From assembly GCF_001625365.1 (NCBI RefSeq), contig NZ_LJJF01000001.1, forward strand, positions 124,001 to 188,000: DNA of 64,000 nucleotides, read 5' to 3'. The position numbers and the translations under genes are program-made. The notes under the pieces were generated by a model, which was not told where the DNA came from, did not search any database, and was given only the letters and a program-made list of their open reading frames with translations. Shown here one piece after another: positions 49,547-58,960 of this stretch. How positions within the stretch are numbered: position 1 is the stretch's first letter; each line of letters starts with the position of its first letter. Source of the DNA: Streptomyces sp. MJM8645. GTDB lineage: Bacteria; Actinomycetota; Actinomycetes; Streptomycetales; Streptomycetaceae.

Positions 49547-50626
49547 ATGGGATTACGTGGGGCTCGTGGGGTGGCGGCGCGGTCGGCGATCGAGGGGATG
49601 CGGGAGCTCGCCGGGGAGGGGTTGACGGCGCCGGAGGTGTTCCGGCGGGCGGACGAACTGCTGCGCCCGGTGCTGGAGTTCGACGCGGTGTGCTGGCACA
49701 CGGCGGATCCGGCGACCGGTTTGGTGAACTCGGTGCAGAGCGAGGACCTCAGCCTGACGGCGTACGAGCACGCCGTCAGGCTGGAGGTCTGGGAGGACGA
49801 CCTGGCGACCTTTCCGAAGATCCGGCGCAGCGGGGTGCAGGCGGAGACGCTGAGCCGGGCGACCAAGGGGCGCCCGCAGGAGAGCGTGCGGTTCCGGGAG
49901 CAGATAGCGCCGGCCGGGTTCGGGGACGAGCTGCGGGCGGTGTTCGACGCGACGGGCGGGATGTGGGGGTGCGCGGCGTTCATGCGGGCCCCGGACCGCG
50001 GCCCCTACCTGGGGCGCCAGCGCGAGCTCGCCGGCGCCGCCGCCCGCCACCTGGGCAACGCGCTGCGGGCGAGCCACGTTCCGGCCGGCGCGCCGGACCA
50101 CGAGGACGCGGGGCCTGCGGTCCTGATGCTCGACCGGCGCAACCGGCTGCGGGCGATGTCCGGCCCGGCCGAGGACCTGCTCGACCGGCTGGCCGACCCC
50201 ACCCCCACCTCGCTCAGTATCCCGACCTCCGTGGCGATGGCCGCCGAGCACGCCCGCCGGGCGGCGCACGGGCTGGCCGCGCCGCAGACGCCGGTGCGGG
50301 TCCGCACCCGGGACGATCGCTGGTACCTGCTGCACGGATCGGCGCTGCGCGGTGACGCGGCGGCCGACGAGGTGACGGTGGTGGCCACGCCCGCCTCGCC
50401 GGCCGAGGTGATGCCGCTCTACCTGGCCGCGTACGGGCTGACCGCCCGCGAGCAGGAGGTGGCACTGCTGCTGGTGCGCGGCAGCGACACCCGGGACGTG
50501 GCCCGGCTGCTCGCGATGACGCCGTACACGGTGCAGGACCACCTGAAGTCGGTGTTCACCAAGACCGGGGTGGGCAGCCGGCAGGAGCTGATCGCGCGGA
50601 TCATGCTCGGCGGGGGGCGCTGCTGA
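49547..50626 (+). CDS. LuxR-family regulator with GAF-like sensor region
   Basis: A 359-aa regulator. Residues 1-190 resemble a GAF/PAS-like sensor (VLEFDAVCWHTADPATG, WGCAAFMRAP). The last 65 residues are a LuxR helix-turn-helix (LTAREQEVALLLVRGSDTRD and MTPYTVQDHLKSVFTKTGVG). It has no receiver domain or kinase partner, so it probably senses a small molecule directly. The secreted-protein gene downstream has its own palindromic promoter region and could be a target. Confidence 0.88.
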   Translation: MGLRGARGVAARSAIEGMRELAGEGLTAPEVFRRADELLRPVLEFDAVCWHTADPATGLVNSVQSEDLSLTAYEHAVRLEVWEDDLATFPKIRRSGVQAETLSRATKGRPQESVRFREQIAPAGFGDELRAVFDATGGMWGCAAFMRAPDRGPYLGRQRELAGAAARHLGNALRASHVPAGAPDHEDAGPAVLMLDRRNRLRAMSGPAEDLLDRLADPTPTSLSIPTSVAMAAEHARRAAHGLAAPQTPVRVRTRDDRWYLLHGSALRGDAAADEVTVVATPASPAEVMPLYLAAYGLTAREQEVALLLVRGSDTRDVARLLAMTPYTVQDHLKSVFTKTGVGSRQELIARIMLGGGRC

Positions 50627-50702
50627 CCCGGGGCCCCGCGCCCCAGGCGCGCGCCCCGCCGTACGCCCCCAGGAATCTGGGATGGCCGCGACCCCGCCGC
50701 GA

Positions 50703-50745
50703 ACGTGAAGATTTCCCCACGGGGGATTCACGTCATGCACATGAC
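50703..50745. promoter_or_regulatory. Nested palindromes upstream of the secreted-protein gene
   Basis: ACGTGAA (50703-50709) and TTCACGT (50727-50733) flank TCCCC-AC-GGGGGA; directly after comes GTCATG-CA-CATGAC (50732-50745). Together they form two adjoining candidate operators about 40 nt before the ATG at 50785. Confidence 0.45.
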
Positions 50746-50784
50746 GGCTCGCAGTGCACCCATTTCCAGCGGAGGAGCACCCTC

Positions 50785-51417
50785 ATGAGCTCGCGCACCC
50801 GGCGCACCGCCTTCACCTCAGGAGTCGCCGCGCTGGTCGCGGTGACCGGGCTCGGCCTCGGCGCCGCGCCCGCACACGCCGACACCACACCGCCGACCGC
50901 CACCTGTGACCCCGCCCGCGACTACCTGTGGGAGGACATCGCCTCCGCCCGGGTCGAACCGACCGTCACCGACTTCCTCGCGGTCGCGATCACCCCCGGC
51001 ACCACCGGCAGTTACACCAAGACCCTCAGCGAGGTCGACTCGGTGAGCACCACGATCAACACCAGCACCGAGGTGAGCGCCGAATTCAAGGCGATCTTCG
51101 CCAAGGTGAGCGTCAAGGTCGGCTTCTCCGTGGCCAACACCAAATCGACCACCCGCACCACCACCGTCACCGACACCGTGAACTTCAACAGCCCCGGCTA
51201 CTACGGCCTCTACCGCGGCACCCGAAAGGTCACCGGCGAGTGGGTCCGCTACATCTGCGCCCGCAGCGGGAACACCGGCTACTGGATCAACACCAGCCCG
51301 AACGGCCCCGGCACCTTCACCACCTTCGACGTCCCGGAGCAGGGCACCGTCTCCTGCGCCTACCCGGAGCCGGCCGGCACCCTGCGCGCGGCCGCCCGGG
51401 CGCGACTCGTCTGCTGA
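50785..51417 (+). CDS. Secreted protein with aerolysin/MTX2-like Ser/Thr-rich stretch
   Basis: A 210-aa exported protein; signal peptide cleavage near APAHA-DTT. Residues 76-134 alternate polar and apolar side chains and are rich in Ser, Thr and Val (SYTKTLSEVDSVSTTINT, ANTKSTTRTTTVTDTV), the pattern of the membrane-inserting hairpins in ETX/MTX2 and aerolysin-type beta-pore-forming proteins. Four mature-region Cys could form disulfides. The next gene encodes a trefoil-like protein. A pore-forming role is a hypothesis; no receptor domain is evident in this chain. Confidence 0.7.
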   Translation: MSSRTRRTAFTSGVAALVAVTGLGLGAAPAHADTTPPTATCDPARDYLWEDIASARVEPTVTDFLAVAITPGTTGSYTKTLSEVDSVSTTINTSTEVSAEFKAIFAKVSVKVGFSVANTKSTTRTTTVTDTVNFNSPGYYGLYRGTRKVTGEWVRYICARSGNTGYWINTSPNGPGTFTTFDVPEQGTVSCAYPEPAGTLRAAARARLVC

Positions 51418-51470
51418 TGCCCAGGATCGCGGAAACGACCCAACCCATTTGCTGCGAAAGCGAGTCCACC

Positions 51471-52067
51471 ATGCCCGAACCGCACCCTCGACGCTCCCGG
51501 GCCCGACGCCCGCTGAACGTCCTCGGCACGGCGGCCGCCGTCGGCGCCCTGCTGTTCACCGCCTCCCCCGCCGCCCTGGCCGCCCCCACGTCGGCCACCG
51601 CACTCGCCGCGGACCCGGAGAGCGAGTACCCCTGCGACCCCGGCCTCTACCGCATCAACACCGCCGGGGCCGACCGGCCGCTGACCGTCGCCCTCTCCTC
51701 CGGGAACCACGGCTCGGTCATCCAGTACTTCTGGGGCGACGAGTCGAACCAGAAGTGGCAGGTCTGTCGCAAGCACGCCTCCGACGGCCGCGAGCTGGTG
51801 TACTTCCGCGACAGCTGGCGCGGTTGGTGCATGGTCGTCGACCGCTGGGGAAAGGACGACGGCAACTGGATCATCACGGTCGGCTGCGGCGACGTCGTCC
51901 CCGAGAACCAGGCGTTCTGGATGGCGAAGGTTCCGGGCAGCAACCGCTTCGCCCTCCAGAACGTGAACTCCGGCAAGTGGGTCGCCGCCCAGAACCACAG
52001 CGACGGCCTGGGCTACCAGATCGTCCAGGACAGCCGACCGGACCTGTTCTACCTACAGGCCGTCTGA
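51471..52067 (+). CDS. Secreted trefoil-like (RICIN-type) protein
   Basis: A 198-aa exported protein (signal ending near ALAAPTSA). The mature part has three similar blocks with Y-R-I-N-T, Q-K-W-Q-V-C and F-A-L-Q-N-V-N-S-G-K-W-V-A patterns typical of beta-trefoil RICIN/fascin-like lectin folds; Trp and Asn are repeated at matching places. The ATG at 51471 gives a normal signal peptide; an in-frame ATG at 51417 overlaps the previous stop but lacks a binding site. It probably binds carbohydrate and may be co-expressed with the upstream protein. Confidence 0.7.
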   Translation: MPEPHPRRSRARRPLNVLGTAAAVGALLFTASPAALAAPTSATALAADPESEYPCDPGLYRINTAGADRPLTVALSSGNHGSVIQYFWGDESNQKWQVCRKHASDGRELVYFRDSWRGWCMVVDRWGKDDGNWIITVGCGDVVPENQAFWMAKVPGSNRFALQNVNSGKWVAAQNHSDGLGYQIVQDSRPDLFYLQAV

Positions 52068-52175
52068 CCGCACGGCACACCACGAGGAACGCCCGTCGTG
52101 CCAGGCCGGACAGCCCCGGCCGGGCACGGCGGGTCCGGGGCGCCGATCCGCCGGCCCCGGGGCACACGTCCAAAA

Positions 52176-52191
52176 ATACCGGGTGGGGTAT
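52176..52191. promoter_or_regulatory. ATACC-N6-GGTAT inverted repeat before the Cys-rich mini-gene
   Basis: ATACC-GGGTGG-GGTAT lies 51 nt before the ATG. It resembles the TACCC/GGGTA-type sites of CsoR-like copper sensors, which would suit the Cys-rich product. Confidence 0.35.
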
Positions 52192-52242
52192 CCTGAAAGA
52201 ACTGGCCGCCCCATCCGGGGGTGCGACGTGAGGAGTAGCGCG

Positions 52243-52410
52243 ATGTGTCGACGAACCACCTGCCGGACGTGTGGCAAGGCAAGCTACGCGGGGTGCGGCA
52301 TGCACGTCGAGCAGGTGCTCGCCGGGGTGCCCAAGTCCGGCCGCTGCGCCTGCGACCGGACGAAGGGCAAGGGCGGCGGCTTCCTGGCGAGGCTGCTCGG
52401 GCGCCGCTGA
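52243..52410 (+). CDS. Cys-rich 55-aa zinc-ribbon-like protein
   Basis: A small protein with CRRTTCRTCGK, GCGMHVEQVL and CACDRTKGKG, i.e. Cys pairs likely to bind a metal, ending in a basic FLARLLGRR. GAGGAG lies 7 nt before the ATG. Similar mini-proteins with a TCxxCGKxxxxGCGxHV core are common in actinobacteria and unnamed. Function unknown, and the upstream palindrome hints at metal-linked control. Confidence 0.75.
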   Translation: MCRRTTCRTCGKASYAGCGMHVEQVLAGVPKSGRCACDRTKGKGGGFLARLLGRR

Positions 52411-52557
52411 GGCACGACCGGCCGGGCACCCTGCCGTCCCGCGCAAACGACCCGATAAGATGACTGGCGGTGTGCCGGGAAGTCTGGTCGGCTCGGGGGA
52501 CGACTGCAGCGCTCGGGCGGCGGCGACCCCGATCGTCGTGATGGGTCGTTTCCGCAA

Positions 52558-54105
52558 ATGCGCGCCGTGGGGATCGTTCTGGTTCTGGTGGTTCTGGCCA
52601 CGAGCGTGGCCACCTTCGCCCAGCGGTTGCGGGTGCCCGCGCCCTCCCTGCTGGTCCTGGTCGGCCTCGCGGTCGCGATGGTCCCGGGCGTGCCCGCGCT
52701 GCACGTACCGCCGCAGGCCATCGCCCTGGTGGTGCTCCCGCCCCTGCTCTACTCCTCCGCCGAGGAACTGTCGCTGCGTGATCTGCGCACGGTGTGGCGC
52801 CCGGTGACGATCCTCTCCTTCGGCCTGGTCTTCGCCTCCGCCGCCGCCGTGGGCTTCGTCGCCGTCGCCGTCGCCGGGCTCCCGCCCGCGATGGCGTTCG
52901 TGCTGGGGGCCGTCCTGTCCAGCACCGACCCGGTGGCCGTCACCGCGCTCGGCCGCCGGCTGGCGCTGCCGGGGCGCGTCCAGGTGCTGGTGCAGGCCGA
53001 GAGCCTGTTCAACGACGCCACCTCGCTGGTGCTGTTCAAGGTCGCCGTCGGCGTCGCCGTGGCCGTGGGCGGCACGGTGGACCTGCCGGCGGCGGGCGGC
53101 GAGCTCCTGCTGCTCGGCGGGGGCGGCAGCCTGGTCGGCGCCGCCGTGGCCGGCCTGGTGTGGCTGATCCGGCGCCGCACCGCCGACCCCGTCCTGGAGA
53201 CGGTGATAGCCCTGGTCACCCCGTACGCGGCGTACGTGCTCGCGGAGTCCGCGCACACCTCCGGGGTGACCTCGGTCGTGGTCGCCGGCGTCCTGCTCGG
53301 ACGCTCCGGCCACCGCCTCACCGACGCCCGCATCCGGCTCCAACTGCACGCCGTCTCCGCGGTGGTGGTGTTCCTGCTGGAGAGCGTCGTGTTCAGCATC
53401 GTCGGCCTGCAACTGCCCGCCCTGGTCCGGGACCTGCCGGCCGGCACCGGCTGGTGGCCGCTCCAGGCGCTCGCGCTGGCGGCCGTGCTGATCGCCGTCC
53501 GCGTGCTGTGGACGCTGCCGCTGACCCGCGGGGTCAAGCCCTCCCGCGGCCGGCTGTCCTGGCGGGTCGCCGGGGTCGTCACCTGGGCCGGCACCCGGGG
53601 CGTCATGCCGCTGGCGGCGGCCCTGTCCATCCCGCTGCTCACCGCGGACGGCAACCGGATCCCCGGGCGCCCGCTCGTCCTGGTGCTGACCACGGCGGTG
53701 GTCGTCCTCACCCTGGTCGTGCAGGGCCTGACCCTCGCCGCCGTGGTCCACCGCTCCGGGCTCGCCCTGGAGCCCGAGCACACCGCCCGCGAGGAGGACG
53801 ACGCCCGCGACGCCCTCAACCGCGCCGCCCTCGACCACGTAGACCACCTCGCCGCCCTGGAGGTCATGCCCGACACCGCGATCGACCGGGTCCGGCGCGG
53901 CCTCGCCGCCCGCCTCGACCGCACCCCCGAGACCCCCGACGGCACCACCGCCGACGCCGCCTACCGTCAACTCCGGCGCGAGGTCATCACCGTGCAGAAC
54001 GCCCGGCTGCACCGCCTCTACGAGGAACACCTCATCAGCGACACCACCCTGCGCCGCCTCCAGCGCGACCTCGACCTGGAGCAGGCCGGACTCGGGCGGG
54101 TCTGA
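52558..54105 (+). CDS. Na+/H+ antiporter, CPA1 family
   Basis: A 515-aa protein with about 12 membrane helices. Ion-path motifs include LSSTDPVAVTALGRRL (the conserved D-P), ESLFNDATSLVLF (the catalytic N-D) and WAGTRGVMPLAAALS. The last 110 residues form a charged cytoplasmic tail with long helices. It probably regulates internal pH or sodium. The stop region has a short TGACCGGCC/TGACCCGGCC duplication. The ribosome binding site before the ATG at 52558 is weak. Confidence 0.9.
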   Translation: MRAVGIVLVLVVLATSVATFAQRLRVPAPSLLVLVGLAVAMVPGVPALHVPPQAIALVVLPPLLYSSAEELSLRDLRTVWRPVTILSFGLVFASAAAVGFVAVAVAGLPPAMAFVLGAVLSSTDPVAVTALGRRLALPGRVQVLVQAESLFNDATSLVLFKVAVGVAVAVGGTVDLPAAGGELLLLGGGGSLVGAAVAGLVWLIRRRTADPVLETVIALVTPYAAYVLAESAHTSGVTSVVVAGVLLGRSGHRLTDARIRLQLHAVSAVVVFLLESVVFSIVGLQLPALVRDLPAGTGWWPLQALALAAVLIAVRVLWTLPLTRGVKPSRGRLSWRVAGVVTWAGTRGVMPLAAALSIPLLTADGNRIPGRPLVLVLTTAVVVLTLVVQGLTLAAVVHRSGLALEPEHTAREEDDARDALNRAALDHVDHLAALEVMPDTAIDRVRRGLAARLDRTPETPDGTTADAAYRQLRREVITVQNARLHRLYEEHLISDTTLRRLQRDLDLEQAGLGRV

Positions 54106-54215
54106 CCGGCCTGACCCGGCCGGCCGTGACGGCTTGCGGCCCCCGGTCTTCCGCACCCCCGCACCGCAGGTCAGACTGTCGCGAGCAGTCCGACGCAGCA
54201 CCGAACGGGGGCCAC

Positions 54216-54920
54216 ATGGCACAGGGCAGGAAGAAGCAGAAGAGACCACTGAGCGCGGCGGCCGCCGCCGCCCAGCGGCCGAAGAGCGCCAAGCGGAAGC
54301 CCCGGAAGGACACGCCGCTCGCGCCCCGCACCATCCGCCGGGCGGCCGTCCTGGTCGCGGTGCTCGCCCCGCTGCTGCTCGTCGGCCTGATGGCGCTCGC
54401 CGTGGACCCGGACTACTCCGCCCTGTTCACGGTCATCGCCGTGCTGGTGCTCATCTCCTCCCTGGGCGGGCTGATGATGGTCCGGGCCGCCGGCTGGGTG
54501 CTCTGGCCCGGCGTCCTGCTGGGGATCCTGCTGCTGGCCCTGCCACCCACCACCATCCGGGCGGAGGTGCTCGCGCACCGCGGGGAGCGGACCGAGGTCG
54601 TCGTCACCGAGGCCCACAGCTCGAAGGACCGCAGCGGCCGGATCAGCTGGTCCTGCGCGATCCGCCGCGCGGACGGGAAGCCGCTGCCGCACCCCGAGTT
54701 CCAGGGCTCGGGCTGCTCCGGGTCCTCCTCCGCCGGCACCACCACCACCGTCCTCGTCGACCCCGACGGCTGGGCCCCGCCGGCCGGCACGGACCTGGAC
54801 CTCGCCTTCCTGCACGGCGGCGTCTACGCCCTGGGCGGCCTCAGCCTGCTCTGGGTCCTGCTCGTCACCGCCGCCGCCCGCCGCAGCCTCCGGGAGTCCC
54901 GCGCCGCAGCGCCCGCCTGA
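54216..54920 (+). CDS. Membrane protein, function unknown
   Basis: A 234-aa protein. A basic 45-residue N-terminus (QGRKKQKRPLS, KSAKRKPRKD) is followed by three closely spaced helices (about residues 45-120), an extracytoplasmic domain with paired Cys (SWSCAIRR and GSGCSGSS) and a final helix (about 195-217). The shape resembles DUF3592-type proteins, but the identification is uncertain. The gene is 110 nt after the antiporter gene and could share its transcript. Confidence 0.7.
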   Translation: MAQGRKKQKRPLSAAAAAAQRPKSAKRKPRKDTPLAPRTIRRAAVLVAVLAPLLLVGLMALAVDPDYSALFTVIAVLVLISSLGGLMMVRAAGWVLWPGVLLGILLLALPPTTIRAEVLAHRGERTEVVVTEAHSSKDRSGRISWSCAIRRADGKPLPHPEFQGSGCSGSSSAGTTTTVLVDPDGWAPPAGTDLDLAFLHGGVYALGGLSLLWVLLVTAAARRSLRESRAAAPA

Positions 54921-54960
54921 CGGTTCAGGTTCAGGAAGGCGGGCGGTCGGTCCGTCAGGC
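54915..54960. terminator. Hairpin containing both convergent stop codons
   Basis: GCCTGACGG (54915-54923) pairs with CCGTCAGGC (54952-54960). The left arm holds the stop of the membrane protein and the right arm the stop of the NTF2-like gene. Confidence 0.5.
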
Positions 54961-55326
54961 CGTGTTGCTCTGCGGCACGGTGTAGAGGAATTCCTCGATC
55001 CGGTCGATCAGGCCGCCCTCGAACCGGAAGTACACGACGGTCGGGACCTCCTGGACGACCCCGTCGGCCGACAGCAGGTGGATGACGTGCTGCTGGAGCA
55101 CCTCGTCCGGCTTCTCGAACTGGCGGAGGACCTCGAACCGCAGGGACTCGACGCCGGCGGCGAAGGCCTTGAAGTGCACGAGCCGCTCGTCGATCGCCTG
55201 CTCGTCCTTGCCGTCGTTCTGCCACACCGTGGCCTTCTCGGTGCACAGCGCCCGGAAGCCGGCGAAGTCGTTCGCCTCCAGCCGCCGCAGACCCGAGATG
55301 ACCGTCTCGCCGATGCTCTGTGCCAT
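54955..55326 (-). CDS. NTF2/SnoaL-like protein
   Basis: A 123-aa single-domain protein of the cone-shaped NTF2 fold: VISGLRRLEANDFAGFRALC, RLVHFKAFAAGVESLRFEVLRQ (landmarks only) and VVYFRFEGGLIDRIEEFLY. SnoaL-like proteins of natural-product clusters act as cyclases, isomerases or lyases, though many are non-catalytic. It is the last gene of the minus-strand SDR-P450-reductase unit, 55 nt after the reductase. Confidence 0.8.
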   Translation of the reverse strand: MAQSIGETVISGLRRLEANDFAGFRALCTEKATVWQNDGKDEQAIDERLVHFKAFAAGVESLRFEVLRQFEKPDEVLQQHVIHLLSADGVVQEVPTVVYFRFEGGLIDRIEEFLYTVPQSNTA

Positions 55327-55381
55327 GCCGAACTCCTGTGTCCGTCGGGTCGAATGCGGGGATGGTGGCGCGGTGCTGCGG

Positions 55382-58300
55382 TCAGTGGGGAAGCAGGCCG
55401 AGGTGGCGCAGGTCGGTGACGTACTTGCGGACGAGGGCCGCCGACAGGTGCGGGATGTCCTGGTCGGCGCCGACCTTGGCGGCCCGCACGGCAGCCCGGA
55501 ACCCGGCGGCGGGGATCGCCGACCCGGAGACGGCCTCCCCGGGCCGCGCGAAGGCGCGCAGCAGGGGCAGCAGTGAGTGCTGGCGCTGCTTCTCCGGCAG
55601 GGCGCGCAGCGCGGTGGTGATCCGGGCGAGCCAGTCGTCGTAGTCGTCGACCCGCCGGATCGGGTGGCCGGCCTCGATGAGCCAGTCGACGAAGGTGTCC
55701 AGGCAGACGCCGTCGTCGTGCGGGTTCAGCGCGTTGAAGGTCCGGTAGCCCTCGGTGGCCCGCGCGCCCAGCGCGGTGACGGCCTCGGCGGTGAAGTCGA
55801 CCGGCAGGCCGTCGTAGTGGGCGCGCCCGCCGCCCCGGTAGAAGGAGCCCGGGGCGATGCCGGTGGCGAGCAGGCTGAGCAGCAGGCGGGTGAACACGTC
55901 GGGCACGTTCAGCTGCCCCCGGTACCTGCCGTGCGCGAGGATCATGTCCGACCGCAGGGTGACGACCGGCAGTCCGCACAGGTCGTGGGCCTCGCGGAGC
56001 AGCACCTCGCCGGCCCATTTGCTGGTCGCGTAGCCGTGCGCGTACCCGTCGGATCCGGGCGCGGATCCGCCGCCGGAGCCCCGGGCGAGGTGCCGCACCG
56101 GGCTGGTGGCGCGGATGTCGCCGTCCTCGTCGAGGGCCGCGGCCGCGGCGCCGGCCACCACGGCGACGGTGGACACGTAGGTGACGGGCTTGAGCCGGGT
56201 GGTGAGTGCCAGCCGGATCAGTTCGGCCGTACCGACGACGTTGGGCCCGAACAGCTGGTCGTAGGACAGCACGTGGTTGACCAGGGCGGCCGGGTGGACG
56301 ATCAGGTCCACGGTGTCGGCCAGCCGCTGCCAGGTGTCCTCGGCCAGGCCCAGCCGCTGCTCGCCGATGTCGCCCGCCAGCACCTCCAGCGTCCCGTCGG
56401 CCAACTCCCGGTACCGCCGGAGCAGTTCGTCGTCGCCGCTGTCGAAGGCGGCCTCCAGCCGCTTCGCCGCGACGGCGGCGTCGGCGCCGCGGACCACGCA
56501 GACCAGCCTGCCGCCCGCGGGCGCCAGCCGTTCCAGCCACTCCAGGCACAGGAAGCGGCCGAGGTAGCCGGTGGCCCCGGTGAGCAGGACGGTGCGGACG
56601 GCGCCGTCGGGGCGGGGCAGCGTCGGGGCGGCGGCGAGCGTCGCCGCGTCGAGGAACCTGTCCAGGGTGAGGTCGCCGGCGCGGGCCTCGGCGGCGTGCT
56701 CGCCGTGGACGGAGGCGGCGGTGGGCCGCGCGGCGCCGGAGCGGCGCCGCTCCTCGATGTAACCCGCCACCCGCGCCAGGTCGTTGGCCGGGCTGATCAC
56801 CACCCCGACCGGGACCTCGACCCGGAAGATCTCCGTCATGAGGGCGGCGAAGGACAGCGCGGACAGCGAGTCCCCGCCCAGGTCGGTGAAGTGCGCGTCG
56901 GCGCTCAACTCGGCGCCCGCGCAGCCCAGCAGCGCCTGGGCGGCCCGGCCGACCGTGTCCAGCACCGGCTGGTCGGGCCCGGCCCGGCGCAGCTCGCGCA
57001 GCCGCTGCTCCTGCCCGTCGGCGAGTTCGGTGTAGAGCCGTTCCAGGGCCTCGCCGTAGCGCTCCCGGAGCCGGGGGCGCAGCGGTTTGTGGCTGTCGGC
57101 GAGCAGGCCGTTCGCGGCGCTGAAGGGTTCGGTCTCGATCAGGATGTCGCGCGGGATCTCGTAGGAGTTGAGTTCGGCCTCCTTGGCGATCCGCTGGAGC
57201 GACTCGATGAGCAGCGGTTTGAGCGACTCGGTGTCCCCGCCGGCCCTGGCCAGCGCGTCCGGGGCGGGGACGACCACGGCGAGCGGGTAGGCGCGCTCGC
57301 TGTTGCCGTACACGAAGACCTGCCGGATCAGCGGGCTGGCGACGAAGGCGGTCTCCAGGCGGGAGACGGCCACGAACTCGCCCTGGGAGAGCTTCAGGAC
57401 GTCCTTGGTGCGACCGACGTAGACGAGCCGGTCCGGCCCGGTCTCGGCCATGATGTCGCCGGTCCGGTAGTAGCCGTCCGCGTCGAAGATCTCGGCGGTG
57501 AGTTCGGGCCGCTTGTAGTAGCCGGGGATGGCGGTGGCGGTCTTGAGCAGCAGTTCCCCGCGCGGGTGCGGCGTGTCGGTCCGGAAGTAGCCGAGTTCCG
57601 GGACGTCGACCAGCTTGTAGTCGATGACCGGCGGGCGCTGCACCACCGAGTCGAGCAGCACCCCGCCGGCCTCGGTGGAGCCGTAGCCGGTGTACAGGTG
57701 GAAGCCCAGGCAGGACTCGACGAAGGCCGCCACCTCGGCGGAGAGCGGGGCGGTGCCGCAGAAGGCCTTGGTGACGCGCCCGCCCAGGACGTTCTCCCGC
57801 AGGTCGGTCTTGACCGCCGTGTCGATGTCGCCGGGTTCGCCGGAGCGCCGGTCCAGTTCGCTGCGGTACCGCTGGAAGAGCAGGTCGCAGATGCGCGGGA
57901 CCATGGTCAGCTCGGTGGGGCGGACCAGGGCGATGTCGTCGAGCAGGGTGGACAGGTCGCTCCTGGCGGTGAAGTGGCCGACGCCGCCCCGGGAGAGCGA
58001 GCCCATCAGCGCCCAGTGGCCGGCGAGGTGGCTCTGCGGCATGTAGTGGACGCTGACCGGGGGCGCGTCCTCCGCACCGTAGCTGAAGCCGTTCCACGCG
58101 GTGCGGACCAGCCGCTGGGGGTACACCGCCCCCTTCGGCGTCCCGGTGCTGCCGGAGGTGTAGATGAGCAGCGCCAACGGGTCGTCACCCGGGGCGGCGA
58201 CGAACAGGGGCGCGGGCGGCAGGCCGGCTCCGGCCTCGATCACGGCGGCCAGCGGGTCGACGGCCACCGGGCGGCCGGCCCCGGCCAGGCGCCGCCGGGC

Positions 58301-58822
58301 GGATGCGAGGGCGTCGCGCTGCTCGGCGACGTCGGGGCGGTAGTCGAACACGATCACGCGCCGGATCGAGGGCGCCCCGAGGACGGCTTCGACGGCGGTG
58401 TCCAGCCGCTCGATGCTCGCCGCGAGGGCGCGCGGTTCGGTCTCCGCGACGATCGGCGCCAGCTGGGACAGCGGCGCGCTGGACTGCAACGGCACGACCA
58501 CCACGCCCGCGTGGAGGCACGCGAGGTCGAGCGTGGCGTAGTCGGTGCTGGTGAAGCCCAGGATGCAGAGCCGGTCGCCGGCGCTCAGCGGGTGGTCCGG
58601 GTGGTGGTGCCACTCGGTGGCTACGGCGCGTACCCGGGCCCACAGTTCGCGGTAGCTGACGGTCTCGAAGCCGGGCAGCAGGCGCCCGGTCACGGGCTCC
58701 CGGGTGCGTTCGCCGAGGGCGGGCCGGTCGCCGTAGCCCTCCATGATGGCCGCCATGGCCTCGGCGAGTCCCTTGTCCGGATCACGCACGGCCGCGGTGA
58801 TCGCCTCCAGTGGTTCGGCCAT
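55382..58822 (-). CDS. Carboxylic acid reductase (adenylation-carrier-thioester reductase)
   Basis: A 1146-aa A-T-R enzyme. Adenylation core: [16 protein letters not shown] (218-233), GYGSTEAGG (379-387), TGDIMAE. Carrier: GGDSL with phosphopantetheine Ser652. Reductase: Rossmann TGATGYLG (749-756) and catalytic Tyr931/Lys935 in YATSKWAGE. Size and order match FadD9/CAR-type enzymes, which turn a free carboxylic acid into an aldehyde using ATP and NADPH. GGGAGGG lies 6 nt before the ATG. No phosphopantetheinyl transferase gene is in the window. It probably reduces a precursor or product acid in this cluster. Confidence 0.92.
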   Translation of the reverse strand: MAEPLEAITAAVRDPDKGLAEAMAAIMEGYGDRPALGERTREPVTGRLLPGFETVSYRELWARVRAVATEWHHHPDHPLSAGDRLCILGFTSTDYATLDLACLHAGVVVVPLQSSAPLSQLAPIVAETEPRALAASIERLDTAVEAVLGAPSIRRVIVFDYRPDVAEQRDALASARRRLAGAGRPVAVDPLAAVIEAGAGLPPAPLFVAAPGDDPLALLIYTSGSTGTPKGAVYPQRLVRTAWNGFSYGAEDAPPVSVHYMPQSHLAGHWALMGSLSRGGVGHFTARSDLSTLLDDIALVRPTELTMVPRICDLLFQRYRSELDRRSGEPGDIDTAVKTDLRENVLGGRVTKAFCGTAPLSAEVAAFVESCLGFHLYTGYGSTEAGGVLLDSVVQRPPVIDYKLVDVPELGYFRTDTPHPRGELLLKTATAIPGYYKRPELTAEIFDADGYYRTGDIMAETGPDRLVYVGRTKDVLKLSQGEFVAVSRLETAFVASPLIRQVFVYGNSERAYPLAVVVPAPDALARAGGDTESLKPLLIESLQRIAKEAELNSYEIPRDILIETEPFSAANGLLADSHKPLRPRLRERYGEALERLYTELADGQEQRLRELRRAGPDQPVLDTVGRAAQALLGCAGAELSADAHFTDLGGDSLSALSFAALMTEIFRVEVPVGVVISPANDLARVAGYIEERRRSGAARPTAASVHGEHAAEARAGDLTLDRFLDAATLAAAPTLPRPDGAVRTVLLTGATGYLGRFLCLEWLERLAPAGGRLVCVVRGADAAVAAKRLEAAFDSGDDELLRRYRELADGTLEVLAGDIGEQRLGLAEDTWQRLADTVDLIVHPAALVNHVLSYDQLFGPNVVGTAELIRLALTTRLKPVTYVSTVAVVAGAAAAALDEDGDIRATSPVRHLARGSGGGSAPGSDGYAHGYATSKWAGEVLLREAHDLCGLPVVTLRSDMILAHGRYRGQLNVPDVFTRLLLSLLATGIAPGSFYRGGGRAHYDGLPVDFTAEAVTALGARATEGYRTFNALNPHDDGVCLDTFVDWLIEAGHPIRRVDDYDDWLARITTALRALPEKQRQHSLLPLLRAFARPGEAVSGSAIPAAGFRAAVRAAKVGADQDIPHLSAALVRKYVTDLRHLGLLPH

Positions 58823-58924
58823 GCTGAGCCCTCCCTTAGCGTCCGGCTGATGTCCAGCGTCCGGTTGATGTCGACGTGCGAACTGGGGCCGGCCGGAGCC
58901 GTCGCCCGCCCGTCGGGCCCGGGC

Positions 58925-58950
58925 GGCGGTTCCGGCCGGCGGTTCCGGCC
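58925..58950. repeat. Two exact 13-bp tandem repeats after the P450 gene
   Basis: GGCGGTTCCGGCC occurs twice head to tail, 10 nt beyond the P450 stop codon. Confidence 0.7.
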
Positions 58951-58960
58951 GGCGGGCGTC

